Source of the DNA: Kitasatospora phosalacinea
GTDB lineage: Bacteria; Actinomycetota; Actinomycetes; Streptomycetales; Streptomycetaceae
Direction of reading: 5' to 3'
Assembly (NCBI RefSeq): GCF_000717185.1
Contig: NZ_JNYE01000019.1
Span: forward strand, 45,473 to 109,472
DNA: 64,000 nt
In this document: positions 32,856 through 41,126 of the stretch, piece by piece
Position numbering within the stretch: position 1 is the first letter of the stretch
How the letters are laid out: the number at the start of each line of letters is the position of its first letter
Position numbers and translations under genes: made by a program
The notes under the pieces: model-generated
Database searches by the model: none
Seen by the model: only the letters and a program-made list of their open reading frames with translations
What the model was told of the DNA's origin: nothing

Positions 32856-33653
32856 TCAGTAGCGCTCCTGGCCGAACAGGTCGACCCGGATCGGCTCGAC
32901 CGCCTGGCCCTCGCCGGGCTCGGGGTCCTGCGGGGAGAGCGCGATCGCGATGCCCGCGACGGCGAGGACGACCATGATGCCGACGGCGAGCGGCAGGATG
33001 AACTGCGAGGCGGGCGTGCCGCCGCCGAGGGGGCGGCCGTCGAGGGTGACGGCGACGGCGGCCATCGCGGTGTAGTGCATGGCGACCACCGCGACGCCCG
33101 CGATCAGCGCGGCGCCGAGCGCGGACGACAGGCCCTTGACGTTGAGCGTCATCCACAGGGCGGCGGTGGCCGCGGCGACGGCGATCGCCACCGAGGCGAC
33201 GACCAGCAGGGTGTCGTAGGAGACCGCGCCCTCGACCTGCATCGCGGCCATGCCGAGGTAGTGCATGACGGCCACGCCGCAGCCGGTGAGGAGGCCGCTG
33301 ACCAGCAGGGTGCCGGTGCTCTTGCCCCGGTAGCCGACGATGCCGATGCCGAGGCCGACCACGACGACCGCCACCAGCAGGCTGAGCAGGGTGAGCGGGA
33401 TGTCGTAGACCAGGCTGGAGGAGTCGACCATGAAGCCGAGCATCGCGATGAAGTGCATGGACCAGATGCCGCAGCCGAACGCGCCCGCGGCCAGCGCCAG
33501 CCAGCCGAAGCGCTTGTTCGGCCGCAGGGTCATGGCCCGCGCGGTGCAGCGCAGTCCGATCGCGGCGCCCACGCAGGCGATGAGGTACGCCACCACGGGA
33601 TTCACCCACCCGTATTGAAAGCCGTCCAGGTGGGCCGTGGTGCCGTGGTTCAT
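32856..33653 (-). CDS. MHYT-domain integral membrane sensor
   Basis: A 265-residue membrane protein with seven predicted helices. Three copies of the MHYT-type motif are visible: M-H-F-I-A-M, M-H-Y-L-G-M and M-H-Y-T-A-M. These motifs are proposed to bind copper and sense gases such as O2, CO or NO. No output domain (GGDEF, kinase) is attached, so it is a stand-alone sensor or channel-like protein. ATG at 33653. The upstream region is relatively AT-rich. Confidence 0.93.
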   Translation of the reverse strand: MNHGTTAHLDGFQYGWVNPVVAYLIACVGAAIGLRCTARAMTLRPNKRFGWLALAAGAFGCGIWSMHFIAMLGFMVDSSSLVYDIPLTLLSLLVAVVVVGLGIGIVGYRGKSTGTLLVSGLLTGCGVAVMHYLGMAAMQVEGAVSYDTLLVVASVAIAVAAATAALWMTLNVKGLSSALGAALIAGVAVVAMHYTAMAAVAVTLDGRPLGGGTPASQFILPLAVGIMVVLAVAGIAIALSPQDPEPGEGQAVEPIRVDLFGQERY

Positions 33654-33836
33654 GAGGGTCCGATCGAAAACGTGTTCACGTGCGAGTTTGCCGCAGAGAC
33701 AATACCGCCCAGTAGGACTTGGTCTGCACCAAGGTCCGTGTTCGGCCTTTACCCCGCCTTTCCCGCTCCTCCGCATTTCCGCTTCTCCGTTCTCCCGCGG
33801 CGGGGGCCCCGGCCCGCTGTGGCAGGCTTGCCGACC

Positions 33837-34313
33837 ATGGAACAGCGCGCCGAAACCCCCGCCGGGCCCTCCGCCGAACCGCCCGGCCAACTCCCCGGCC
33901 CGCTCTTGGTGGTGGACGGCGCCAACGTGGTCGGCTCCGTTCCGGACGGGTGGTGGCGGGACCGCCGGGGCGCGGCCGAGCACCTGCGCGACGGGCTGGT
34001 GGCGGTCGCGGCGGCCGGAGTGCCGGGGGCGCCGGGGCCGTTGGCGGTGGTGCTGGTGGTGGAGGGGGCGGCGCGCGGCGTCGCGGGGGTGCCGGAGGTG
34101 CGGGTGGTGTCGGCGACGGGCAGCGGCGACGACCGGATCGTGGAGCTGGTCGCCGCGGAGTCCGCACTCGCCCCGGGCCGCCGGGTGCTGGTGGCGACGG
34201 CCGACCGCGGGCTGCGCGAACGGGTCGCCGCACTGGGCGCGGAGCTGCTCGGCCCGCGCACCGTCCGCCGCGACCCGCGTGCACCCCGGCCGACCGACCA
34301 CCCGCCCGAGTGA
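33837..34313 (+). CDS. PIN/NYN-like nuclease-fold protein
   Basis: A 158-residue protein. The V-V-D-G-A-N-V-V-G-S-V-P start of the fold, a central V-V-L-V-V-E-G-A-A strand, the G-S-G-D-D-R-I-V segment and V-A-T-A-D-R-G-L-R-E-R-V form the acidic triad of PIN/NYN-type ribonucleases. Such streptomycete proteins are often labelled NTP pyrophosphohydrolase, which the motifs do not support. An RNA-processing role is more likely but unproven. ATG at 33837. Confidence 0.75.
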   Translation: MEQRAETPAGPSAEPPGQLPGPLLVVDGANVVGSVPDGWWRDRRGAAEHLRDGLVAVAAAGVPGAPGPLAVVLVVEGAARGVAGVPEVRVVSATGSGDDRIVELVAAESALAPGRRVLVATADRGLRERVAALGAELLGPRTVRRDPRAPRPTDHPPE

Positions 34314-34446
34314 CCTTCCGGCCACCGGGCTGACGGTTCGCCGGGCTGGCGTGGTGTCAGCGTCCTTGCCCCACGGGCAAATCGATGGCCGGGACGACAC
34401 CGGTTCGGGTGTTCGACGAGTCAGGCGGGCCGGGTGGTTCGACGCA

Positions 34447-34812
34447 TCAGGCGAGTCGGGTCCGGGCGGCGGCCGGGCGGGTGCGGCCGCGGGAGCTGAC
34501 CGCGGGACGGGTGGGGCGGCGGTCGGGTCGGGACGGCTGCTCGGCTCCGGCGCCAGCTCCAGCTCCGACCCCAGCCCCGGCACCGGCAGTCGGCGGGGTC
34601 GGGCGGGCGGCGAGGGCCGCCTTGAGCGCGCGCACCGCCAACAGGACGGCCACGGCGGCGAGTTCGGCGGGTTCGGTGGCACCGCGCGCGGCGGCGTCGC
34701 GCTGGCAGGCGGAGCACCAGACCGCGCTGGCCCGGCCGCCGTCGGGGTAGTCCAGGCCGACCGGCACCAGGTAGTGGCAGCCGCAGGCCTGGCAGACGAA
34801 GAGCAGCCTCAC
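34447..34812 (-). CDS. Zinc-ribbon protein with C-terminal low-complexity tail
   Basis: A 121-residue protein. Two cysteine pairs, F-V-C-Q-A-C-G and V-W-C-S-A-C-Q, form a four-cysteine zinc ribbon in the first 37 residues. A hydrophobic helix A-A-V-A-V-L-L-A-V-R-A-L follows, then a G-A-G-A-type tail. The GTG start overlaps the stop codon of the upstream mini-protein, so the two are translationally coupled. Function unknown. Confidence 0.75.
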   Translation of the reverse strand: MRLLFVCQACGCHYLVPVGLDYPDGGRASAVWCSACQRDAAARGATEPAELAAVAVLLAVRALKAALAARPTPPTAGAGAGVGAGAGAGAEQPSRPDRRPTRPAVSSRGRTRPAAARTRLA

Positions 34813-34970
34813 CGCTGCACCACCCCCGATCCCCCGCACACCGAGCACGGCGACCAGTAGCTGCGCTGCACCGGTTGCTGTCTCCCCTGCGGGTCGGTCT
34901 CCACGGAGTGTTCCGTCTTCTCCGTTCCGCGCGCCCCACCGCAACCGGGGCAGGTCTGCTGCTCAGCCAT
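34809..34970 (-). CDS. 53-residue CxxCxG zinc-binding mini-protein
   Basis: ATG at 34968-34970 preceded by GAGGTGACCG. The 53-residue product contains C-P-G-C-G-G at residues 7-12 and C-S-V-C-G-G-S-G near residues 42-49, a DnaJ-type paired zinc knuckle. It is too short for usual gene finders. The stop overlaps the GTG of the next zinc-ribbon gene, supporting that it is translated. Confidence 0.72.
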   Translation of the reverse strand: MAEQQTCPGCGGARGTEKTEHSVETDPQGRQQPVQRSYWSPCSVCGGSGVVQR

Positions 34971-35230
34971 CGGTCACCTCCAGACCACAGACCGTAGCGT
35001 GCCGACCCCGTCCGCGACAGCCGTTCGCGCTCGGAGCACACCCGGGCTTTGTCCGTCCGCCGGGAGGGCGGCTGCCGAGGTGTCCTGACGGTGCGTCGGC
35101 CGTGCCGCACCGGGGGCTCGTGCGACGGCGGCGCGCGCCGGTGCGCTGCTCCGCGCGCCAGCGCGGCACCCCGTGCGCCGTGTCCGATTCCCGCCAGCCG
35201 GGCGGGCGGCGGTGCGCGATGATCACGCGC

Positions 35231-35869
35231 ATGACCACGAACTCGCAGGGCGTCCGGATCGAGCACCGCGGCGCCGTCCCCCAGGTCCACCCCACCGCGT
35301 ACGTCGCGCCGACGGCCACCCTGGTCGGCGACGTCCGGATCGGGCCGCGCGCCCGGGTGATGTACGGCGCGGTGCTGGACGCGGAGGGCGCGCGGATCGA
35401 GGTCGGCGAGGCCGCGGTGGTGTGCGAGCACGCGGTGCTGCGCGCCTCCGCCGTCGCCGCCGAGCAGCCGGTGCTGGTCGGCGACCACGTGTTCGTGGGC
35501 CCGCACGCGACCCTGCTGGGCTGCACCGTGGAGCGCGCCTGCTACCTGGCGGCCTCGGCCCACGTGCTGCAGGAGGCCGTGGTGGGGACCGGCTCGGTGG
35601 TCGCGGTGGCCGCCCTGGTGCACGCCCGCACGGTGCTGCCCCCGGAGTCCTTCGTCCCGCCGTACACCACGGCCGTCGGCGAGCCGGTGCAACTGCTGGC
35701 GCCGGGCGATCCGGAGCTGCCGCAGGCGATCGGGCGGCTCGGCTTCGCCGGGACGGCCTTCGGCGTCGACGCCGCCTGGACCGACCGCGTCGCCCGGCAC
35801 GAGCAGATCACCGAGATCCGCTCGGCGGAGTTCGGCGCGCACCTGGACGACCACCCCGCCACCGACTGA
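35231..35869 (+). CDS. Gamma-carbonic-anhydrase-like hexapeptide-repeat protein
   Basis: A 212-residue left-handed beta-helix protein with hexapeptide repeats such as V-A-P-T-A-T-L-V-G-D-V-R-I-G-P. The metal-binding histidine pattern is partly kept (C-E-H-A-V-L and later G-P-H-A-T-L-L-G). Family members are gamma-carbonic anhydrases or acyltransferases, often called YrdA/PaaY-like. An in-frame ATG four codons upstream (35219) is an alternative start; no clear ribosome binding site decides between them. Confidence 0.82.
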   Translation: MTTNSQGVRIEHRGAVPQVHPTAYVAPTATLVGDVRIGPRARVMYGAVLDAEGARIEVGEAAVVCEHAVLRASAVAAEQPVLVGDHVFVGPHATLLGCTVERACYLAASAHVLQEAVVGTGSVVAVAALVHARTVLPPESFVPPYTTAVGEPVQLLAPGDPELPQAIGRLGFAGTAFGVDAAWTDRVARHEQITEIRSAEFGAHLDDHPATD

Positions 35870-35906
35870 CCCGACGCGGGCCCCTCCGACGCCAGCCCCC
35901 TCCGAC

Positions 35907-35932
35907 GCCCGCTTCAGCCGCCCGCTTCAGCC
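35907..35932. repeat. Perfect 13-bp tandem duplication at a stop codon
   Basis: GCCCGCTTCAGCC occurs twice in tandem (35907-35919, 35920-35932). The second copy contains the stop codon of the gene at 35927. Confidence 0.9.
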
Positions 35933-36340
35933 ACCCGCGGGCCGCTTCGGCACGGCGTCAGGCGCGACCTCAGGCGCCGCACCCGACCCGGCGCCCGACG
36001 CAGCACCCCGCCCGGCGCCCGGTGCTGCGCCCGGCGTGGCGTCAGGAGTGGCGTCCGGCCAGTCCGCGGGGGACGCCTCGACGTCGTTGCCGCGCACCCA
36101 GACGGTGGAGACCCCGAGCAGTCGGCGCATCACCGCGAAGCCGCCCTCCCAGCCGTCGGGCAGCCGCAGGCGGCCGAACCGGACGCTGCCCGCGCTGAAC
36201 CGGGTGTCGCTGCTCTCCAGCATGCCGGTCCAGCCGGGCAGGCCCATCTCCGGGACGTTGCCGGTCAGTTCGGCCTGGACCTGGATCTCCAGTCCGTCGG
36301 TCAGCAGCAGGGCGGGGCCCCGGTACACGGGTGAGGTCAT
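35927..36340 (-). CDS. Small beta-rich hypothetical protein
   Basis: A 137-residue protein. Residues 1-90 contain Y-R-G-P-A-L-L-L-T-D-G-L-E-I-Q-V-Q-A-E-L, then W-T-G-M-L and F-G-R-L-R-L-P-D-G, suggesting a compact beta-barrel similar to DUF4873-type proteins. This is a weak resemblance. The last 45 residues are a disordered A/P/G/T/D-rich tail with D-A-T-P repeats. ATG at 36340. Function unknown. Confidence 0.7.
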   Translation of the reverse strand: MTSPVYRGPALLLTDGLEIQVQAELTGNVPEMGLPGWTGMLESSDTRFSAGSVRFGRLRLPDGWEGGFAVMRRLLGVSTVWVRGNDVEASPADWPDATPDATPGAAPGAGRGAASGAGSGAAPEVAPDAVPKRPAGG

Positions 36341-36545
36341 GCCTAGAGCGTGCGGGAGGCCCCCGGATCCGCGCAAATCACGCAATCCTGGTGGATCCGG
36401 GTTGATCCGGGCGGGCCGAGACCGTTTCGTTGGGTGGAGTATTCCGTTCCGTGGCCATTCGGCCACCTTCTGCCACCCCTCGTCATGCAATATGACATTG
36501 CACAGCCGGGAAGGACTCGGCTGGCGTAGCAACGGGAGAACCCTC

Positions 36546-36983
36546 ATGATCAAGCCCCTGGCCGTCCTGGCCGGTGCGGCAGCCCTGTCGGCGGCCCTCA
36601 CGGTCCCGGCGGCGGCAACCACCTCCGACACCGCGCAGAGCACCACCGTGTGCAGCCCGTACGCCCTCCAGGGCGGCCTGGCCACGCACCTCTGCGCGGA
36701 GCGGACCGGTGACCAGGTCCGGCTGTACGGCACCCTCGCCCTGGCCGGCCCGCCCTCCCCCGGCACCCCGCTGCCGTACCGGAAGGACGTGACCGTCAGC
36801 CTGACCGGCACCGCCCCCGCGGGCACGATCAACCAGTACGTCCTGTTCACCGGTTCCAACCAGGAGATCGGCGGCATCACCGGCACCGTTCCCTGCGACG
36901 TCCCGGTCCGGGGCAGCTTCTCGGTGTCCTCCTACCCGCTGGGCCCCGACCCGGTCCAGCTCGACACCGTCGTCCCCTGCTGA
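36546..36983 (+). CDS. Small secreted protein, unknown
   Basis: A 145-residue protein with a Sec signal peptide (cleavage near A-A-A-T-T, residue 24) and four cysteines in the mature part, probably two disulphides. The mature domain appears beta-rich. The family is not recognised. GGGAGA ribosome binding site before the ATG at 36546. A strong terminator follows its stop. Confidence 0.78.
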   Translation: MIKPLAVLAGAAALSAALTVPAAATTSDTAQSTTVCSPYALQGGLATHLCAERTGDQVRLYGTLALAGPPSPGTPLPYRKDVTVSLTGTAPAGTINQYVLFTGSNQEIGGITGTVPCDVPVRGSFSVSSYPLGPDPVQLDTVVPC

Positions 36984-36995
36984 CACCCGCCGACC

Positions 36996-37033
36996 GGGTC
37001 GGCCCGCCCCTCGCCGGAGGGGCGGGCCGACCC
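36996..37033 (+). terminator. Strong hairpin terminator
   Basis: A perfect 17-bp GC stem (36996-37012 with 37017-37033) and a 4-base loop, 13 bases after the stop of the secreted-protein gene. Confidence 0.9.
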
Positions 37034-37100
37034 CGGCGTTCCGTGTCCGCCCTCGGCGATACCGGTGCGTGGCGGCCCCGGGGCGGGGAAGGCTGACGGC

Positions 37101-37627
37101 ATGGCAGCGCGCATCGAAGTCGTCCTGGGCGACCTCGCCGAGCAGGACACCGACGCCCTCGTCACCGCCGCGAACGAGTCCCTGCTGGGTCCTGTCCGGC
37201 CGATCTTGTCGGATCAGCGCGCGGCGTCGGGCGCCCGGCTGGGAGTGCCGGCGGAACGCCCTCGTACTGGATGTACTTGGGTGTTTCGCCGGTGCTTCCG
37301 GTGGCGACCCCGGCCTTCGACCTGTTCCCGCCCGTCCGCCACGTGATCCACACCGTCGGCCCGGTCTGGGACGGCGGCGGGTACGGCGAGGCGGAGACCC
37401 TGGCCTCCTGCTACCGCCGCTGCCTGGCCGTCGCCGACGGCCTCGGCGCCACGAGCGTGGCCTTCCCGGCGATCTCCACCGGCGCGTACGGCTTCCCCGC
37501 CGACCTGGCCGCCCGGATCGCCGTCGACACCCTCACCACCGCCCCCACCGCCGTCACCCTGGTCCGCCTGGTCGCCTTCGACGCCCCGTCCCGCGACCTG
37601 CTGCGCGCCGCCCTCGCCGAACACTGA
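37101..37627 (+). pseudogene. Disrupted macrodomain (ADP-ribose-binding) gene
   Basis: The start [12 protein letters not shown] and [13 protein letters not shown] is the N-terminus of a macrodomain of the O-acetyl-ADP-ribose deacetylase type. After 37185 similarity stops for about 115 bases. It resumes in another frame at about 37300 with [17 protein letters not shown] and [13 protein letters not shown], the rest of the domain, to a stop at 37627. The missing part is the G-G-G-V-D-x-A-I-H catalytic loop. The foreign segment replaced it and shifted the frame, so no functional macrodomain is made. Confidence 0.75.
37186..37300. mobile_element. Possible mobile-element scar inside the macrodomain gene
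   Basis: This block is unrelated to macrodomain coding sequence and begins GTCCTGTCCGGCCGATC, a type of end seen in streptomycete transposable elements as I recall. Its reverse strand reads [12 protein letters not shown] in one open frame. It lacks recognisable inverted repeats or a transposase, so it is at most a fragment. Confidence 0.3.
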
Positions 37628-37687
37628 CCCCGCCGGGGCGGCGGATATTGCGTTGCCCGGTGCGGCGGGCGGGTGTTGGGTGGGCGG

Positions 37688-38500
37688 GTGCTGTTCCAGG
37701 AGGAGTTGATCGCGAGGGTCCGGCGGGCGTGCGAGGCGGACGGGGGGTTGGACGCTGCGCTGATGTACGGCTCGTTCGCCGCCGGGGAGGCGGACGAGCA
37801 CAGTGACGTCGAGTTCTGGCTGTTCTTCACGGCGCGCAGGCGCGCCGAGGTCGATCCGCGGGCCTGGTGCGAGGCGATCGCGCCGCTGAGCTACGGGCTG
37901 CTGAACGAGTTCGGCTCGTACGTGGCGTTCTTCCCCGGCCTGGTGCGCGGCGAGTTCCACTTCGCGACGGTGGACGAGATCGCCGGGGTGGCGGGCTGGC
38001 CGGCCCGCGGCGCCGCGGTGGAGCGGATGCTGGTGGTGGACCGCCGCGGGGTGCTGGCGCCGGTGCTGGCGGGCCTGCCGCAGCGGTACGTGCCGCCGGT
38101 CGACGGCCCGGGCGTGATCGCGGAGTACTGCGACCCGTTCGCCAACTGGCTGGTGCTGGCCCTGCACCTGGCGGCCCGGGGCGAGGAGTTGCGCGCGTGG
38201 GACGCGCTCGGGCACGCCCAGCGGCACCTGCTGTGGATGGCGCGGCTGGCCGAGGAGTCGACGGCGCACTGGCTGACCCCGTCGCGCGGCGCCGAGCGCG
38301 AGCTCTCGGCCGCGACGGTGGCCGGGCTGCGGGCGGCCACCTGCGCCGCGGCGCCGCGGGAGCTGACGGGGGCGCTGCGCGGCGCACTGGAGCTGGGCCG
38401 CCGCCTGTGGCCGGTGATCGCCGCCCGGTACGGGCGCACCGCCCCGGTCGAGCTGTTCGCCGAGGTCGACGCGGCCCTGGCCCGCCGTACGGGCGCCTGA
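37688..38500 (+). CDS. Lincosamide-nucleotidyltransferase-like protein (Lnu(F)/LinF type)
   Basis: A 270-residue nucleotidyltransferase. The catalytic block A-L-M-Y-G-S-F-A-A-G-E-A-D-E-H-S-D-V-E-F is the G-S-x10-D-x-E pattern of Lnu(F)/LinF-type enzymes, which add AMP to lincosamides. The following W-L-F-F and F-G-S-Y-V-A-F-F segments also fit. The GTG at 37688 aligns the start with that family; an in-frame GTG 15 bases upstream is possible. Whether it confers resistance or acts on another substrate is not shown. It is plus-strand and isolated. Confidence 0.82.
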   Translation: MLFQEELIARVRRACEADGGLDAALMYGSFAAGEADEHSDVEFWLFFTARRRAEVDPRAWCEAIAPLSYGLLNEFGSYVAFFPGLVRGEFHFATVDEIAGVAGWPARGAAVERMLVVDRRGVLAPVLAGLPQRYVPPVDGPGVIAEYCDPFANWLVLALHLAARGEELRAWDALGHAQRHLLWMARLAEESTAHWLTPSRGAERELSAATVAGLRAATCAAAPRELTGALRGALELGRRLWPVIAARYGRTAPVELFAEVDAALARRTGA

Positions 38501-38507
38501 CGGCGCC

Positions 38508-39119
38508 TCACCCCCCGTCCCCGGCCCCGCCCCCATCTCCGTCCCCGTCCTCGTCCTCCCCCTCGTCGAGGAGGCGGCGGACCAGCGCGTCGAGGTCGAC
38601 GTGGTCCCGTTCGCAGCCGACCGGGACGACGCACTCGGTGCGGCGCAGGAAGGCGTGCAGGGCGTGGGCGGGGACGCGCAGCAGGGCGTCGGCCTCCTCG
38701 CCGTGCAGGGAGAGCAGGACGTGTCCGCGGTCGGGGCCGTGGCCGGGGGTGACGGACATGTCGCCGAGGCCTGCGGGGCGGGTCAGTCCGGCGAGCAGGA
38801 CGTCGCGGGAGAGCGCCCAGGTGACGGGTTCGGGCAGGTCGACGTGGTTGTCGAGGTGGACGGTGTAGGGCTCGTCGGCGCGGTAGCGCAGGCGGGCGGC
38901 GACGGGGACGTGCAGCCCAGGGGCGAGGACGACCTCCACCACCAGGTGCACCGTGGGCCGGGTGGTGCTGCAGCGCTGCGGCGGGACGAGGAGCGGGTCG
39001 GGGCCGTCGGGGTCCTCCGGCTCCCCGTCCTCCGGCTCCCCGTCCTCCGGCTCCCCGTCCTCCGGCTCCGCGTCCTCCGGGTCGTCGTCCTCCGGCTCCG
39101 CGTCCTCGAAGGGGTTCAC
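38508..39119 (-). CDS. SsgA-like protein with acidic repeat extension
   Basis: A 203-residue protein. The core (about 55-185) is SsgA-like: A-A-R-L-R-Y-R-A-D-E-P-Y-T-V, W-A-L-S-R-D-V-L-L-A-G-L, G-D-M-S-V-T-P, and F-L-R-R-T-E-C-V-V-P-V-G-x-E. Before it lies an unusual acidic stretch of E-D-G-E-P repeats encoded by 15-bp DNA repeats. The C-terminus is a D/G/E-rich tail. SsgA-like proteins guide septation; the acidic additions are not usual for the family. GTG start at 39119 with a GGTGGAG site. Confidence 0.9.
   Translation of the reverse strand: MNPFEDAEPEDDDPEDAEPEDGEPEDGEPEDGEPEDPDGPDPLLVPPQRCSTTRPTVHLVVEVVLAPGLHVPVAARLRYRADEPYTVHLDNHVDLPEPVTWALSRDVLLAGLTRPAGLGDMSVTPGHGPDRGHVLLSLHGEEADALLRVPAHALHAFLRRTECVVPVGCERDHVDLDALVRRLLDEGEDEDGDGDGGGAGDGG
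39010..39075 (-). repeat. 15-bp in-frame tandem repeat in the SsgA-like gene
   Basis: Three to four copies of a CTCCGGCTCCCCGTC-like 15-bp unit encode repeated E-P-E-D-G. A copy-number change would keep the reading frame. Confidence 0.85.
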
Positions 39120-39316
39120 CGGGCTCCACCGCCGCCCGCCGCCCGCCCCGCACGGGGGAGAAACGATTCTTCACTTGCTCCGCGGTCACCCGCTGCGCGC
39201 CGCAGCGCCTCTCGAACGTGCACGTCAGGACAACGACGCCGGGCCCGATCGGTGACACCCCGTCCGCTCCGCCGTTCGTTCCGTCCCCGAACGGGCCCGC
39301 TGCGGCAGGGGAACCG

Positions 39317-39604
39317 CTAAGCCTGGGCGACCCGGCGCGCCAGGTCGTCCAGGTAGGCGTCCCCGTACGCGTCGGCCAGATCGTCCAGGTCGATCATCGG
39401 CGGGATGTCGATGACGGGCTGGCGCCCGACCAGGAACGCCACCGTCTCGCGGACGATCCGCTCCTCGTCGCCCCCGGCCAGGCCGGGCCGCTCCAGCACG
39501 CCGTCGGTGACCCGCACCTGCGTGGCCGCCTCGACCGGCCCGTCCGCGATCCGGACGAGGTACTCGCGGTCGCCCAGGGGCTCCACCCGGATGTCAACTG
39601 CCAT
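39317..39604 (-). CDS. Small acidic hypothetical protein
   Basis: A 95-residue cytoplasmic protein with no signal or membrane segment. Features include R-E-Y-L-V-R-I-A-D-G, an acidic patch G-G-D-E-E-R-I-V-R-E-T-V-A-F-L and a C-terminal D-L-D-D-L-A-D-A-Y-G-D-A-Y stretch. I recognise no family. ATG at 39604. Confidence 0.75.
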   Translation of the reverse strand: MAVDIRVEPLGDREYLVRIADGPVEAATQVRVTDGVLERPGLAGGDEERIVRETVAFLVGRQPVIDIPPMIDLDDLADAYGDAYLDDLARRVAQA

Positions 39605-39764
39605 GGCGCAGGTCGTCCTTCCGTCAGTGCTCGGCCGTGCGGCGGTCCCGACGCCGCGTCACCTGCCGGTTCTGCCGACGGGTGGCGGCCGCCTCCACCA
39701 TACGACCTGTGCGCACCGCCGCCGCCCGCCGCCCGCCCGGAGCCCGCCGAGAGCCCGCCGGGCG

Positions 39765-41126
39765 TCAGCTCCGGTCGAAGCAGCGCTCCAGCTCGTCCAG
39801 GTCGTAGAAGTAGGAGCCCTTGGCGATCGGGTGGCAGCCGGCCTTGAACGCGGTCTCCCGCTCGTTGTAGAGCATCCGCACCAGGTGGCTCGGCTTGCCG
39901 TCGGCGTCGGTGGCGGACCGGTACAGGTCCCACTGGACGTTCGCGGCCATCGGGGCGACCTGCGCGCCGCGCCACGGGTTGTTCGCGTAGCTGTAGGGCT
40001 CGGCCGGGTCGGCCTGCTCGGTGCTGCCGGGCAGGCCGAGCAGGGCGGCCAGCGGCTCGATCTCCTCGGCGTGGGTGAAGCGCAGCACGGCGCCCGCGGT
40101 GCCGGTGCCGTCGGCCTCGTGCTCGGCCTGCGCGAACAGGTCGTCGAGCAGGACGCCCGCCATCTGGTAGGTGACGGTGCGTCCGGTGAAGCCGGGGCCC
40201 TTCTGGTAGAACTCCTCGGCGTCGTCGAGGTAGCCGAACCACTGGGCGTCCGGGGGCGTCAGGAAGCGGTCCAGGTCGGTGCCGCGGGCTTCGACGGCCA
40301 GGTCGGGCGCGGCGCTGTAGAGCGCGTACAGCGAGCGGGCGAAGGCGGTCCGCTGCTCGGTGGTGAGGGTGGCGGCGAAGGCGTCGGTGAACAGGCGGCG
40401 GACGGTGTGCCCGGCGGCCTCGGCGGTGCGCGGGTCGGCGTCGACCGCGGCCAGGGCGGCGGCGAGCTGCGGGTCGTTCGCGACGTACGCCCGGTAGGCG
40501 GCGTTCTGCGGCTGCTTGTGGAAGTACAGCAGGTCCTTGTCGGTGACCGGGGCCGCGATCAGGCCCGCGAGGGCGGGTTCGCCCGCGACCAGCCCGGCGG
40601 TGAAGGCGTCGGCGCTGGCGGTGGCCCGGGTGACGCCGGAGGTCTCGACCACGATCGGCTCGCCCCGGGCGGCGATCGAGTCGAACAGGCCGGGCAGCCG
40701 CTGCTCCATCCGCAGCGCGGTCTGCCGCTGCTCGTCGGCGCCGCGGGCGGAGAGGTTGCCGTAGCCGATCGAGGCGCCCGCGGCGAGCAGCGTCCGCACC
40801 TGCGGGGCGAGTTGGGCGCCGAGGCCGGTCAGGCCGCCCGCCTGCTCGGCCCGGGCGAGCAGGGCGAGGACGGCGTCGCCGTCCTCGCTGTCGCTCATCG
40901 CGCGGGAGCCGTGCCGGGCGACGTTCTCGGTGAAGACCGGCGTGTAGCCCGCGGGGACCGGCTGGTAGCGCGCGAGGGCCTGCTGCGGGGCGTAGGGGGT
41001 CTTGGTGCCGTAGCTGTCGCTGCGGGCCGGGCCGGAGGGGGCCTGGGCGTCGGCGGTGCCCGCGGTCGCGAGGGTGGCGGCCAGGGCGGTGGTCAGGGCG
41101 GCGGCGAGCGCGGCGGTGCGGTTCAC
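39765..41126 (-). CDS. Secreted histidine acid phosphatase (MINPP/phytase-like)
   Basis: A 453-residue exported phosphatase of the histidine phosphatase superfamily branch 2. After a Sec signal peptide (about 1-28), the catalytic E-N-V-A-R-H-G-S-R motif appears near residue 68, with the nucleophilic histidine. The proton donor region reads R-F-T-H-A-E-E-I-E-P-L, as in multiple inositol polyphosphate phosphatases (H-A-E). It likely releases phosphate from inositol phosphates or other phosphomonoesters outside the cell. GTG start at 41126. Confidence 0.9.
   Translation of the reverse strand: MNRTAALAAALTTALAATLATAGTADAQAPSGPARSDSYGTKTPYAPQQALARYQPVPAGYTPVFTENVARHGSRAMSDSEDGDAVLALLARAEQAGGLTGLGAQLAPQVRTLLAAGASIGYGNLSARGADEQRQTALRMEQRLPGLFDSIAARGEPIVVETSGVTRATASADAFTAGLVAGEPALAGLIAAPVTDKDLLYFHKQPQNAAYRAYVANDPQLAAALAAVDADPRTAEAAGHTVRRLFTDAFAATLTTEQRTAFARSLYALYSAAPDLAVEARGTDLDRFLTPPDAQWFGYLDDAEEFYQKGPGFTGRTVTYQMAGVLLDDLFAQAEHEADGTGTAGAVLRFTHAEEIEPLAALLGLPGSTEQADPAEPYSYANNPWRGAQVAPMAANVQWDLYRSATDADGKPSHLVRMLYNERETAFKAGCHPIAKGSYFYDLDELERCFDRS

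Noticed and set aside
33075..33836. Upstream extension of the PIN/NYN-like gene
   Set aside because: The extension is antisense to the MHYT gene. The ATG at 33837 sits at the beginning of the conserved region.
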